This document shows positions 25,759-34,553 of a DNA stretch of 64,000 bases, one piece after another (the first letter of the stretch is position 1; every line of letters begins with the position of its first letter). A program made the translations under genes and the position numbers. The stretch is from Methanolobus sp. (GTDB lineage: Archaea > Halobacteriota > Methanosarcinia > Methanosarcinales > Methanosarcinaceae). The stretch covers positions 1-64,000 of the forward strand of contig NZ_JADQBZ010000006.1 of NCBI RefSeq assembly GCF_016278365.1, given 5' to 3'. The notes under the pieces are model-generated. The model was not told the DNA's origin, made no database searches, and saw only the letters and a program-made list of their open reading frames with translations.

Positions 25759-27663
25759 ATGTCAAAACCTTTGTATCTTGGTGAACTGCTCCTTCACTGG
25801 TGCCCCTCATGTAATGTGCCTGTACTTGGAAAGAAATGCTCCTGCGGAAGTAATGCAGGGCAGGTGACCATCACACCTCCAGGGGATATCAGGCCCGCTT
25901 TTGGATATGAGATAGGCTTAATCAATTCCGTTTCTGTAAAGCAGTTCAATGCTCCTCTCTTTACAGAAGACCGTGTGGTCGTGCTGAACAAATCCCCTTA
26001 CGATGACCGCATGGAAGAGATCATAGTCGACGGCGATGTCGTGGGGAATATCCGGTTCGAGCTGGAATCTCTCCGGTGGACCCTGCTTCTGAGGATTGCG
26101 GGTGCAAGACGCATATTCGACGGCAGGGACTATTCTAATCTAAAAAATTGGGTTGTCATAGACCGGGGTGCTGAAAAGTTCATCCTGGAAGGTGCCAGCG
26201 TGCTTGCTCCGGGAGTGTTCAATGCGGATCCCGGAATTATGGAAACTGATGAGGTCGTAGTACTGACCCGTGAGGGAAAGTTGCTTGCAACAGGCAGGGC
26301 CCGTATGTCCGGTGCCAGAATGCTTGAAAGAGGCAAGGGTGTCGCAGTAAAAGTGCGCACCAAGGAAATCCCGGCAGATGTATCAGTCCCGGCAGGCGGC
26401 CGGACCTGGGATGATGTAGTGACTGCCAATGAAAGATACATCGAGGACTTTGCGGAGCGCTCACGGAATTTCATACAGAATGTTGCATCCTCTATAGACC
26501 GCCAGGTAACCGTATCTTATTCCGGGGGTAAGGACAGCCTGGCTGTGCTGCATCTGGTGAGTGAGTGCATGGATGACTATGAGCTCATGTTCGCTGATAC
26601 GGGTATTGAGTTTCCCGAAACTGTGCAGAATGCCATTGATGTGGCGAAATTATACGATAAGCCACTGAGGTCTATAAGTTCAGGAAATGCTTTCTGGGAT
26701 TCCATTGTTAATTTCGGACCCCCCAGCGTGGAAGCCAGATGGTGCTGCAAGGTCTGCAAACTCGGCCCCATAACTCAGATAATAGATGACATTTATGATG
26801 ACGGATGCCTGACCTTCCTGGGTCAGAGGAAGTATGAATCTGATACACGTGCAAAAAGTGAGAGCGTATGGAAGAATCCATGGGTTAGCAACCAGGTAGC
26901 TGCAGCTCCTATACAGAACTGGACGGCAATGCATGTCTGGCTGTACATATTCAAGAACCATTTGCCTTACAATCCTCTTTACGAGAAAGGCTTTGACAGG
27001 ATAGGCTGCTGGCTATGCCCTTCCTGCTCGCTGGCTGACCTTTACCGGCTCAAGGAAACTCATCCGGAACTGGAAAAGAAACTGAATGATCATCTCCTGT
27101 CCTATGCAAAGCGCATGGGACTGTCGGAAGAATGGGTGGAATACGGGTTGTGGCGATGGAAGAAGCTGCCTCCTCAGCTGAAGGAACTGGCAGCTAAGAA
27201 AGGGATAAACCTGATACCCAGAAGCGATGCCCCAGGGAAGCTGACATTCACGGTCACATCAGGATACAGGCCATGTAAGCAGGGTGGCATCTCAGCTGAA
27301 GGCAGTTTTAACGCTGCTATTGATCTTGATAAGCTGGAAGAGACTTCCATGCTTGAGACTGTCGGTAAGGCGGCTTATATCGAAGGTGCAGTTTCCCTGC
27401 TGCAGGGTGAGGACCGGGCTCAGGTATTTGCCTCAGGGACAGTGACAGCCCGAAGTGATACTGATAAGAAGGCACGCTCATTAATGCGTAAAGTTGAGCT
27501 ATCCGTACGTCGGGCACTGCAGTGCAGCGGTTGCGGTGTTTGTGTGGGTAAATGCCCCAGTGGAAGTATTCGGATCATCAAAGGGGCGGCTATTATAGCA
27601 GAAGGCTGCACTTGCTGTGGGAAATGCATCGAAGCATGCCCTGTGGTCAGGTTCAATTCCTGA
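25759..27663 (+). CDS. PUA domain / PAPS-reductase-like / ferredoxin fusion protein
   Basis: A 634-residue multidomain protein. The N-terminus has a small zinc ribbon (WCPSC..KCSCGS, Cys15-Cys30). Residues about 145-230 (WVVIDRGAEKFILEGASVLA to ARMSGARMLERGKGVAVKV) form a PUA-type RNA-binding domain. SGGKDS at 255-260 is the PP-loop of the PAPS reductase / ATP-pyrophosphatase family, followed by a second Cys set (WCCKVCK and GCWLCPSCS). The C-terminus carries two ferredoxin motifs (CSGCGVCVGKCP, CTCCGKCIEACP). Such archaeal fusions are usually annotated as PAPS reductases, but the PUA domain points to an RNA substrate, for example tRNA thiolation. That is inference. No sulfate-assimilation genes adjoin it. 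Confidence 0.85.
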   Translation: MSKPLYLGELLLHWCPSCNVPVLGKKCSCGSNAGQVTITPPGDIRPAFGYEIGLINSVSVKQFNAPLFTEDRVVVLNKSPYDDRMEEIIVDGDVVGNIRFELESLRWTLLLRIAGARRIFDGRDYSNLKNWVVIDRGAEKFILEGASVLAPGVFNADPGIMETDEVVVLTREGKLLATGRARMSGARMLERGKGVAVKVRTKEIPADVSVPAGGRTWDDVVTANERYIEDFAERSRNFIQNVASSIDRQVTVSYSGGKDSLAVLHLVSECMDDYELMFADTGIEFPETVQNAIDVAKLYDKPLRSISSGNAFWDSIVNFGPPSVEARWCCKVCKLGPITQIIDDIYDDGCLTFLGQRKYESDTRAKSESVWKNPWVSNQVAAAPIQNWTAMHVWLYIFKNHLPYNPLYEKGFDRIGCWLCPSCSLADLYRLKETHPELEKKLNDHLLSYAKRMGLSEEWVEYGLWRWKKLPPQLKELAAKKGINLIPRSDAPGKLTFTVTSGYRPCKQGGISAEGSFNAAIDLDKLEETSMLETVGKAAYIEGAVSLLQGEDRAQVFASGTVTARSDTDKKARSLMRKVELSVRRALQCSGCGVCVGKCPSGSIRIIKGAAIIAEGCTCCGKCIEACPVVRFNS

Positions 27664-27694
27664 CAATTTCCTTCTTTCTTCCGGGACTGACCAT

Positions 27695-27705
27695 AATATT
27701 TATAC
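27695..27705 (+). promoter_or_regulatory. TATA box for purH
   Basis: aatatttatac lies 32-42 bp before the TTG start at 27737; a GGTGAT ribosome binding site (27728-27733) lies between them. Confidence 0.5.
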
Positions 27706-27736
27706 ACGATAGTCACCAATCTCATACGGTGATTTT

Positions 27737-29353
27737 TTGCTAAAAAGGGCACTGCTCAGCGTTTCTGACAAGACCGGAATTGTGGATTTTGCTCGAGGTT
27801 TGGAAAAACTCGACGTACAGATCATTTCGACAGGCGGCACTGCACGCATGCTTCGTGATGCAGGTGTAAGTGTTACTGATGTTTCAGAGGTGACCGGTTT
27901 TCCTGAAATGATGGGAGGCAGGGTAAAGACTCTTCATCCGATGATACATGGCGGTATCCTGTGTGTGCGTGACGACCACGATCACATGAGTGAAGCCGAG
28001 AAAGTGAGTGTAGAACTCATTGACCTGGTTGCGGTGAATCTTTACCCATTTGAGGTAACTGTTTCAAAGGAAGGTGTCCTGCTCGATGAAGCTATTGAGA
28101 ACATAGACATCGGAGGGCCTGCAATGCTGCGTTCGGCAGCCAAGAACTATCGTTCCGTAACTGTTGTATGCGATCCGGAAGATTATGGTCATGTTCTCAA
28201 GGAACTGCGCTCCAGTGGGATGGTTTCCCCGAAGACCCGTGAACATCTTGCAGTAAAAGCTTTCAGGCACACTGCGGATTATGATGCAACCATAGATACT
28301 TACCTTAGCAAGGAACTGCTTGGTGAGGAAGTCCTGCGCATGAGCTTTAACGGCGGCGTGACTCTAAGATATGGTGAGAACTGGCACCAGGATGCTAAAT
28401 TCTATAAAGAAGTGGGATTATCCGGACCTTCTCTCGCAAACGTAAGGCAGCTACATGGCAAAGATCTGTCCTATAATAATTATATTGATGCTGACAATGC
28501 CCTGCAGACAGTGAAGGAACTGGGTCACAGCAAGCCTGCTGTTGCTATAGTCAAGCACAACAATCCTTGTGGACTTGCCACTGGTGATACTCTTCTCCAG
28601 GCTCTCCAGGCAGCGTGGGATGGCGACCCGATATCCGCTTTTGGGAGTATTATCTGTACCAATACCATATTTGACCTTAAAGCTGCTGAATTCCTCAACG
28701 GCAAATTTGTCGAGATCATCCTTGCGCCAGGCTTTGACCATGATGCCCTTGAACACCTGAAAAAGAAAAGTGCAAATCTTAGGCTGCTTGAACTTCCCCT
28801 GTTCAACGAGGCGTTTACTATTGATCACACCTATAAGTACATAGTTGGGGGCATGCTGAAGCAAGCACGTGACATCGGGATATATGAGAAGTGGGATTGC
28901 GTAACGCAAGCTCCTTTCCCGGAGAGCCTGCGATCCCTCTCGGAATTCAGTATGCATGCATGCAAATGTGTGAAATCCAACGCAGTCACTCTGGCTTATG
29001 AATATGCTGAAGGTTGTTACATGATGCTTTCCATGGGAGCCGGACAGCCCAACAGGGTTGACTCTATAAGGAAACTGGCAGCTACCAAAGCCAGGGAAAA
29101 TCTTGCAGTGATATATGAACGCGATAAACCGGGGACTTCCTTTGAGGATTACTGCCGGAAGGTGCTTTCGAATTGTGTGATGGCTTCAGATGCCTTCTTC
29201 CCCTTTGACGACAGCATAGTGCATGCTGCTGAGAACGGCATCATGTATATCCTGTCACCTGGCGGATCTATCCGGGATAATGAAGTGATCGCAACTGCTG
29301 ACAAGCTTGGCGTATCCCTGGTGTTCACCGGGATGAGGCACTTCCTGCATTGA
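27737..29353 (+). CDS. purH: Bifunctional AICAR formyltransferase / IMP cyclohydrolase
   Basis: PurH performs the last two steps of IMP synthesis. Of 538 residues, the N-terminal 200 form the IMP cyclohydrolase domain (LLSVSDKTGIVDFARGLEKL, STGGTARML, GRVKTLHPMIHGGIL), and the C-terminal part is the AICAR formyltransferase with KHNNPCG, whose Lys-His pair is catalytic. Many archaea split these activities or use PurP; the fused bacterial-type PurH is usual in Methanosarcinales. The start is TTG with GGTGAT three bases upstream; no ATG lies near the conserved N-terminus LKRALLSVSDK. Monocistronic, with a hairpin after the stop. Confidence 0.96.
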   Translation: MLKRALLSVSDKTGIVDFARGLEKLDVQIISTGGTARMLRDAGVSVTDVSEVTGFPEMMGGRVKTLHPMIHGGILCVRDDHDHMSEAEKVSVELIDLVAVNLYPFEVTVSKEGVLLDEAIENIDIGGPAMLRSAAKNYRSVTVVCDPEDYGHVLKELRSSGMVSPKTREHLAVKAFRHTADYDATIDTYLSKELLGEEVLRMSFNGGVTLRYGENWHQDAKFYKEVGLSGPSLANVRQLHGKDLSYNNYIDADNALQTVKELGHSKPAVAIVKHNNPCGLATGDTLLQALQAAWDGDPISAFGSIICTNTIFDLKAAEFLNGKFVEIILAPGFDHDALEHLKKKSANLRLLELPLFNEAFTIDHTYKYIVGGMLKQARDIGIYEKWDCVTQAPFPESLRSLSEFSMHACKCVKSNAVTLAYEYAEGCYMMLSMGAGQPNRVDSIRKLAATKARENLAVIYERDKPGTSFEDYCRKVLSNCVMASDAFFPFDDSIVHAAENGIMYILSPGGSIRDNEVIATADKLGVSLVFTGMRHFLH

Positions 29354-29377
29354 ATTGTGATTGATGGTGTGTTCACA

Positions 29378-29399
29378 GAGTCCTGGTAATCCGGGACTC
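29378..29399 (+). terminator. Hairpin after purH
   Basis: gagtcctgg (29378-29386) pairs with ccgggactc (29391-29399) with one G-T wobble and a TAAT tetraloop, a 9-bp stem 24 bases after the purH stop. The T content after it is moderate. Confidence 0.5.
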
Positions 29400-29500
29400 A
29401 GCATACTTTCAATGATCCAATTCCGGGGATAATTTCTCTACTGGGTTGTATTCGAAAAAACAGGGTTGGCAAGTCTTATAACTTTCTTTATGCCGACAAC

Positions 29501-29510
29501 ATTTATAAAT
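29501..29510 (+). promoter_or_regulatory. TATA box for the Msr/FilR1-type regulator
   Basis: atttataaat about 75 bp before the gene start. Downstream, gcagg/cctgc (29533-29554) forms an inverted repeat in the presumed leader that also contains tttttatatt, so an alternative promoter is possible. Confidence 0.35.
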
Positions 29511-29582
29511 AATTAGGCATTGATGTTCAATGCAGGTTTTTATATTATCCTGCCTTAAATTAAATTTCCTTGAAAGTACGGC

Positions 29583-30377
29583 GTGATCGCATTGAAATCA
29601 AAAGGATTGCTTAGTATATTGACCTTTTCTGAAAAAAGGAAGGATATCCTATTCTTACTTGAAAACAGTCCCAGGACCCTCTCGGAAATAAGAGAATACT
29701 TCAATGTATCTTCCCCGGAGATCTCTCCCCGGATCAAGGAAATGGAGGCTTCCAACTTAATCAAGAGAATTGATAAGCATTACCACATAACTCCGATCGG
29801 AAGGGCAATAGCAAAACACTATAAACCTTTTCTGGATATGCTGGGAACTATAGAAAAAAACGGATCTTTCTGGTCAGAGCATCTTATAGATGATATTCCG
29901 CCGTTCCTGCTTGAAAGGCTGGCAGATCTGGATAGATGTGAGGTTGTTGCAGACCCGCTTGAAAATATATATGAATCCCATAAGGTGTTCCGGGAGAACC
30001 TTATAAAGTCAAGTACCTTAAAAGGAGTTTCAACGATATTTATTCCTACTTATCCTGATTTCTTTGTCAGCCTTGCTAAAAATAAGACTCCTGCAGAGCT
30101 GGTATTGACTGAGAAGGTATTCTCCAAGGTCATATCTGAACACAGGGACAAACTGCAAGTATTTCTGGATTCCCCTTACTCGAAACTTTATGTAATTGAT
30201 GATGTGCGGCTTGCTTTTGTGGTAACGGACTATTTCTTCTCACTGTCCCTGTTCTATGCAAATGGCTCATATGATCCCCGCAACGATCTTGTAGGTTATG
30301 AAGCTTCATCACTTAAATGGGGAAATGATCTTTTTGAACATTACAAAGGCATGTCCCGCCAGGTCATTTCCATTTAG
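29583..30377 (+). CDS. Winged-helix transcriptional regulator, Msr / FilR1 (DUF1724) type
   Basis: The 264-residue protein has an ArsR-like winged helix at residues 15-75 (FLLENSPRTLSEIREYFNVS, SPEISPRIKEMEASNLI) and a C-terminal DUF1724 domain (KVFRENLIKSSTLKGVSTIF, LYVIDDVRLAFVVTDYFFSL). This architecture is that of the Methanosarcina Msr regulators, which control methanol and methylamine methyltransferase genes, and of FilR1. Which genes this one controls is not visible; no methyltransferase adjoins it. The start is GTG 29583 or TTG 29592; GTGATC at 29583 could instead be the ribosome binding site of the latter. Stop is TAG. Confidence 0.88.
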   Translation: MIALKSKGLLSILTFSEKRKDILFLLENSPRTLSEIREYFNVSSPEISPRIKEMEASNLIKRIDKHYHITPIGRAIAKHYKPFLDMLGTIEKNGSFWSEHLIDDIPPFLLERLADLDRCEVVADPLENIYESHKVFRENLIKSSTLKGVSTIFIPTYPDFFVSLAKNKTPAELVLTEKVFSKVISEHRDKLQVFLDSPYSKLYVIDDVRLAFVVTDYFFSLSLFYANGSYDPRNDLVGYEASSLKWGNDLFEHYKGMSRQVISI

Positions 30378-30386
30378 TGCTTCATT

Positions 30387-31310
30387 TCACATAATCAGGT
30401 TGCCAATCGTTCTGATTCCCACTATCGAACCTGACTCCCCGTCCACTACAAAGAGGCGCTTTGCTCTCCTTTTACTGGTCTCTATATCCACCGGGTTAGC
30501 GAAGTTTAGGATGCTCACTATGCCTGCAAACAAGCTGTAGGTCAGGATGACAGGTTCAAAGCCTATTGTTCCCTTAAGCAGAAAGAACAGCAACATCAGA
30601 TGCGATGCAGTGTGTATACAGAAAATAAGTGCTTTGGCCTTGTTTTCACCAAGGCTTACAGGGAGTGTTTTGATGCCTGCCAGAGAATCTCCTTTTATGT
30701 CTTTGAAGTCATAGATCGTAGAATTGACAAAGAGTTTCATCCCAAAGAAAAGAAATACTATAAGAGTTGCTATGGAGCTTTGTGCGCTATGGCCTGCAAT
30801 CCCTGCAATGAAGGCTCCCCAGGTAAGTCCTACTACCGTGTTCTTTATTCCCATGCCGCCTTTGAGCTTGATTTTTAAGCTGCCAATATTAAGGCCTTTT
30901 GTATACAGGTAGCCGGTCACAAGAGGAAGGAATGCAATCGACAGTAAGCCACCAGTCGCAAGGATGGATGCACCGATAACAAAGCATAGCAGACAAATAA
31001 AAAGCGTGAATTTTTTAGAGGCTCCTCTTAATTCAGCTCTGTTAACTGCATCTTCTTCGGAGTCCATTGCCCGATCCAGGGTGTAAACAGAATATATTAT
31101 CAATCCTCCTGCAATACAGTGTAAAACAATATATTGTGCCTGTATTAAGAGGAAGGCAATATATATCCGCAGCGCACCTGATATTGAAACAAGTATCGAG
31201 CTCTTTAACAGGTTGAAAGTTGCTATTAAATCTGTACCTAGCAGGTCAGTGTTTTGTTCATAATTCCTTATTGTGAAAACTGGTAGTTCTAATGTGCTAT
31301 TTGAACTCAT
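30387..31310 (-). CDS. UbiA family prenyltransferase
   Basis: An integral membrane protein of 307 residues with about eight or nine hydrophobic helices. The first Asp-rich motif is DRAMDSEED in SVYTLDRAMDSEEDAVNR, and the second is DFKDIKGD, which bind the Mg-diphosphate of the prenyl donor. Family members attach geranylgeranyl-type chains to glycerol phosphate, quinones, or porphyrins; the acceptor here is uncertain. It converges on the Msr-type gene with a nine-base gap, leaving no room for a long terminator. Confidence 0.87.
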   Translation of the reverse strand: MSSNSTLELPVFTIRNYEQNTDLLGTDLIATFNLLKSSILVSISGALRIYIAFLLIQAQYIVLHCIAGGLIIYSVYTLDRAMDSEEDAVNRAELRGASKKFTLFICLLCFVIGASILATGGLLSIAFLPLVTGYLYTKGLNIGSLKIKLKGGMGIKNTVVGLTWGAFIAGIAGHSAQSSIATLIVFLFFGMKLFVNSTIYDFKDIKGDSLAGIKTLPVSLGENKAKALIFCIHTASHLMLLFFLLKGTIGFEPVILTYSLFAGIVSILNFANPVDIETSKRRAKRLFVVDGESGSIVGIRTIGNLIM

Positions 31311-31668
31311 AGCACTACATTTTCAAAAAGTGCTCAATATTATTTTCCCACTATAAGCTTATATCACAAAACTAAAGTTTGCTTGCCTTTAAAACTTTGA
31401 ATACCCAACAGTCTTCAATTTACAAGACAGGAGGGTGGTTTATCTTCTATTAAAAAATGATTGGCCTTCACAGAATAATAAATATTAATTGTTATATATA
31501 AAGTCTCTGTAAAAATCATGTTTTTTTACATGTATGCTGTGTTATACCCTGAGTCTATATTATATCATTGTACTAATTTTAGTTCAAGGCTAATATATAT
31601 ACTTCGAAAAACAAATATCGAATGGCATAATGTTATCATGCCCCTCTTAGTTTATGAACACGTAAAAC
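31311..31668. other. A/T-rich gap upstream of the UbiA gene and the 31669 gene
   Basis: Divergent promoter region with no supported ORF. For the plus strand, a TATA-like ctaatatatata lies at 31590-31601, about 70 bp before ATG 31669, and another, tatatataa, near 31493. Small inverted repeats: catg-tttttta-catg near 31517-31532 and ttcga/tcgaa near 31604-31623. Confidence 0.55.
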
Positions 31669-32157
31669 ATGATTGTCATGGTTAAGAATTATATTAAAAA
31701 CGACTCTGGTCGTATATCGTCCGGGGAATATCCTTGTGAGGAAGAAACGGAGCATGCCTCACCTTTGCTTGATACTTTCCTGAACCTGGACCGCAATCCA
31801 ACTTATTTTAATGAAGCTAGCGATTCATGTTACTGGTTTAATTCCAAAGGACTGAATTTGTATCTTTCCGGGAAAAATGATATGCTTGGTACCCTCTCTT
31901 CAGACTTTATCGAAATGATGGATCTTATATTTGAATCGATCTATTTCAATGAAAAAGTCAATACCTCTTGGTTCTCAGAAAAACTTCTGTCCAGGCTCAG
32001 GGAAGTTTTAGAGATTGAAAATGATTGCAGTGGGGGTATAACTATTTTCCTCGGCTGGAAATCAGTTGCTCTTATAATCCTCGCTGCTGGAAGGAACTCG
32101 GAAATGGGTGAAATTGAGGTTACGATAGGAACTTCTGATTACAGGATCCTCTGCTGA
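31669..32157 (+). CDS. Hypothetical protein, 162 residues
   Basis: I do not recognise a family. The protein is acidic and soluble, without signal peptide, membrane helix, or Cys cluster; the centre is FNEASDSCYWFNSKGLNLYL and MMDLIFESIYFNEKVNTSWF, and the C-terminus GITIFLGWKSVALIILAAGR followed by EIEVTIGTSDYRILC looks like the alternating strands of a small alpha/beta domain. The start could be ATG 31669 or 31678; no ribosome binding site is visible. Codon use matches its neighbours, which argues for a real gene. Confidence 0.6.
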   Translation: MIVMVKNYIKNDSGRISSGEYPCEEETEHASPLLDTFLNLDRNPTYFNEASDSCYWFNSKGLNLYLSGKNDMLGTLSSDFIEMMDLIFESIYFNEKVNTSWFSEKLLSRLREVLEIENDCSGGITIFLGWKSVALIILAAGRNSEMGEIEVTIGTSDYRILC

Positions 32158-32198
32158 TGCTTCAATTATGGCTTTTTATGTTATCCATTGCTGTAGAA

Positions 32199-32684
32199 CT
32201 ATCTTTTGCTCCATTCTTCCGCACGTAGGCTGATGTACCCGGAGAGTCCAAAAAAAAAGGGTGCCAAGGGAATGGTTTTAAAAGAATCGTTCCACACTGC
32301 CATCGAACTTGCCAGTGTGAGGCAACCGCAGCCAATAAGCACTATTCCTGTGGCTCTTGTGCTGATCTCCAGTTCCAGCTGACCTCTGCTGAGCTCGTAA
32401 CATACAAGGATAATGCAGAACAGGGAGGCCAGGAACCATGCAAGGGTCCTTACAGACGGTAATAGTCCTCCATAAGAGAGCATGGATAACTGCCTGATCA
32501 CATCTACGAACAGAGTACCATATTGATTGTCAAAATTGGCATACAGGACTGATAACTTGATGCCCCATCCAGCTGAGTAAGCGCTGGTGTAGAAATATAG
32601 TTCCCATGGAACTGCAAGGCAAATTAGTGGCAATAACTTTCTTAGTAACGGCAGTTCGTGTGGGCTGATTTTTATCTGCGGCAT
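32199..32684 (-). CDS. Hypothetical membrane protein, four helices
   Basis: A 161-residue protein with hydrophobic segments near residues 15-32 (LLPLICLAVPWELYFYT), 65-95 (MLSYGGLLPSVRTLAWFLAS), 85-100 and 108-155 (GIVLIGCGCLTLASS, IPLAPFFFGLSGYISL). The N-terminal LPLICLAVPWELYF patch with a Pro-Trp pair recalls a family of small archaeal membrane proteins of unknown function, but I cannot name it with confidence. It converges on the 31669 gene and is divergent from the AbrB-PhoU gene. Stop is TAG. Confidence 0.65.
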   Translation of the reverse strand: MPQIKISPHELPLLRKLLPLICLAVPWELYFYTSAYSAGWGIKLSVLYANFDNQYGTLFVDVIRQLSMLSYGGLLPSVRTLAWFLASLFCIILVCYELSRGQLELEISTRATGIVLIGCGCLTLASSMAVWNDSFKTIPLAPFFFGLSGYISLRAEEWSKR

Positions 32685-32798
32685 GAAATATAATAATTGC
32701 TTTTATTATATATTGTTCTCGCCATCAAAAGAGCACCTATATATAGTACAAGATATTCTATATATTCGTCAAAATCAAGGTTATTATGAGGGATTATA

Positions 32799-33797
32799 AT
32801 AGAAACGAGAAAAGTTCAGCAAACGGGTGGTTCCACATATATTATTTCCCTTCCAAAGCCCTGGGCAGATAAAGTAGGAATCAAAACGGGTAGCAGGGTT
32901 AGTCTGTATCCCCAACCTGATGGGAAACTGGTGATCGACCCGGTCCATGATGCCCCTCCTGTAAAAAAATGCCAGATAGATGTTACCGGAAGAATGGGTG
33001 ATATCCTCAAACGGGACATCATAGCTGCTTATCTTGTTGGATCTGATATCATCGAGATTAAAGCTGACCGCATCCTTTCGGACCAGAAGAGCATTATCCG
33101 GGAGATGTGCTACAAGCTTATAGGTCCGGAGATTATAGAGGAAACAGCAAAGAAAGTAGTAATTCAGGATCTGCTCAATCCCGATGAGATATCCATTAAG
33201 AAAAGCGTACGAAGGATGTTCCTTATATCGAATTCCATGCACATGGATGCTATAAGGGCTATCAAAACCCTTGATACTGATCTTGCACTAGATGTTGATC
33301 ACAGGGATGATGATGTAGACCGTCTGTTCCTTCTGACTGCAAAACAATACCGTGCAGTACTACGAGGGGCCAAGCTCCCGGATGTTTCGGAAGCGTCCAT
33401 AGACGAGTACCACGATCTCAGGATGGCGGCAGGCCCTATAGAGCGCATCGCTGACCATGCGCGCAAGATTGCCAGAGTGACATTTTCTTTAAAACATCCT
33501 ATACCTGATGATATAATGGATATGATCGAAAAGACGAGCGACCTATCACGAAAAATAGTGGAAGATGCTATTGATTCATTATATGGTTTCGATGTAGACC
33601 TCGCCAACCAGGTCATTGAAAGGGTTGCAAAGATGGCACCGCTGCTGACCCGGCTCAATGAAGCAAGCCTTAAAATCGAGTCACATGAAACTATAGTTGC
33701 TCTGGGCATAGTGGTGGACAGTATTGACAGGACTGCCGATTACGGTGCAAATGTGGCGGAAATTGCTATCAATTCTTCAATGGCAAGACTAAAGTGA
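32799..33797 (+). CDS. AbrB-PhoU phosphate uptake regulator, apparent ATA start
   Basis: An archaeal PhoU family regulator with an N-terminal AbrB/SpoVT-like DNA-binding domain. Reading frame evidence extends 132 bases upstream of the first canonical start codon (GTG 32931): the codons from 32799 give ETRKVQQTGGSTYIISLPKP and WADKVGIKTGS, the family's AbrB swapped-hairpin signature, directly in frame with the PhoU part (two helical repeats, HMDAIRAIKTL, ERIADHARKIARVTFS, SIDRTADYGANVAEIA). The frame is closed by TGA at 32787-32789 and contains no ATG, GTG or TTG before 32931. GAGG at 32788-32791 is seven bases before ATA 32799, where homologs begin with Met-Glu. No pst transporter genes adjoin it. 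Confidence 0.85.
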   Translation: METRKVQQTGGSTYIISLPKPWADKVGIKTGSRVSLYPQPDGKLVIDPVHDAPPVKKCQIDVTGRMGDILKRDIIAAYLVGSDIIEIKADRILSDQKSIIREMCYKLIGPEIIEETAKKVVIQDLLNPDEISIKKSVRRMFLISNSMHMDAIRAIKTLDTDLALDVDHRDDDVDRLFLLTAKQYRAVLRGAKLPDVSEASIDEYHDLRMAAGPIERIADHARKIARVTFSLKHPIPDDIMDMIEKTSDLSRKIVEDAIDSLYGFDVDLANQVIERVAKMAPLLTRLNEASLKIESHETIVALGIVVDSIDRTADYGANVAEIAINSSMARLK

Positions 33798-33917
33798 TTG
33801 CCAGCAACTCTTATAACTATTATTGCTACAGTCATATAATAACAATTATATCCCAATGATTGTTTATAGTAGAAAAATATTCGAAAAATTCGAATCATCC
33901 ACCTCTGGAGGGAATGA

Positions 33918-34553
33918 ATGGGTGTTATAAAAAAGATACGAAGGAACTTTGCAGACCTCTTTAAAAAAGTATTTAAAAAGCAGAACGCGCGTATTGGGAT
34001 CTATGGTCCTCCTAACGCAGGTAAAACTACTCTTGCGAACCGGATTCTCAGGGACTGGACCGGAGATGCCATGGGCTCTGTGTCACATGTCGCCCATGAA
34101 ACAAGGCGTGCAAGGCGCAGGGAGGGTGTGACTATAAAAACCAATGGCGGTTCTATCACCCTTGACATCATAGATACTCCCGGACTCGCCACCAAGATCG
34201 ACTTCCATGAGTTCATGGAGCAGGGGATGGATGAGAATGAATCAAAGAGGCGCGCAAAAGAAGCAACCGAAGGTGTCATAGAAGCTGTCAAATGGCTCGA
34301 CAACCTTGATGGGGTCATCCTTGTCATGGATGCAACAGAAGACCCTTTCACGCAGGTCAATGTAACAGTTATAGGCAACATGGAAGCCCGTAGTCTTCCT
34401 CTGCTTATAGCAGCTAATAAGGTGGACCTGCCCGATGCATCCGCTTCGACTATCAGGGATGCGTTCCCGCAGCATCCGATGGTGTCTATATCTGCCCTTG
34501 AAGGGAAGAACATAGATACTTTATATGAAGAGATCGCAAAGAGGTTTGGGTGA
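33918..34553 (+). CDS. Era-like GTP-binding protein
   Basis: A 211-residue small GTPase. The P-loop is GPPNAGKTT (30-38), G3 is DIIDTPG, G4 is NKVD, and SISALEGKN is the G5 region, all in the Era/TrmE order. It lacks a KH domain, and a short basic N-terminus (KKIRRNFADLFKKVFKK) might bind RNA or membrane. GGAGGG precedes ATG 33918. In archaea it is tightly linked with a DUF2073 protein, encoded next with a short overlap, so the two probably act together. The cellular target, perhaps ribosome assembly, is unknown. Confidence 0.9.
   Translation: MGVIKKIRRNFADLFKKVFKKQNARIGIYGPPNAGKTTLANRILRDWTGDAMGSVSHVAHETRRARRREGVTIKTNGGSITLDIIDTPGLATKIDFHEFMEQGMDENESKRRAKEATEGVIEAVKWLDNLDGVILVMDATEDPFTQVNVTVIGNMEARSLPLLIAANKVDLPDASASTIRDAFPQHPMVSISALEGKNIDTLYEEIAKRFG

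Noticed and set aside
32786-32872. ATG at 32786 as start of the AbrB-PhoU gene
   Set aside because: It is out of frame with the PhoU coding sequence and meets a stop at 32870; rescuing it would need a frameshift.
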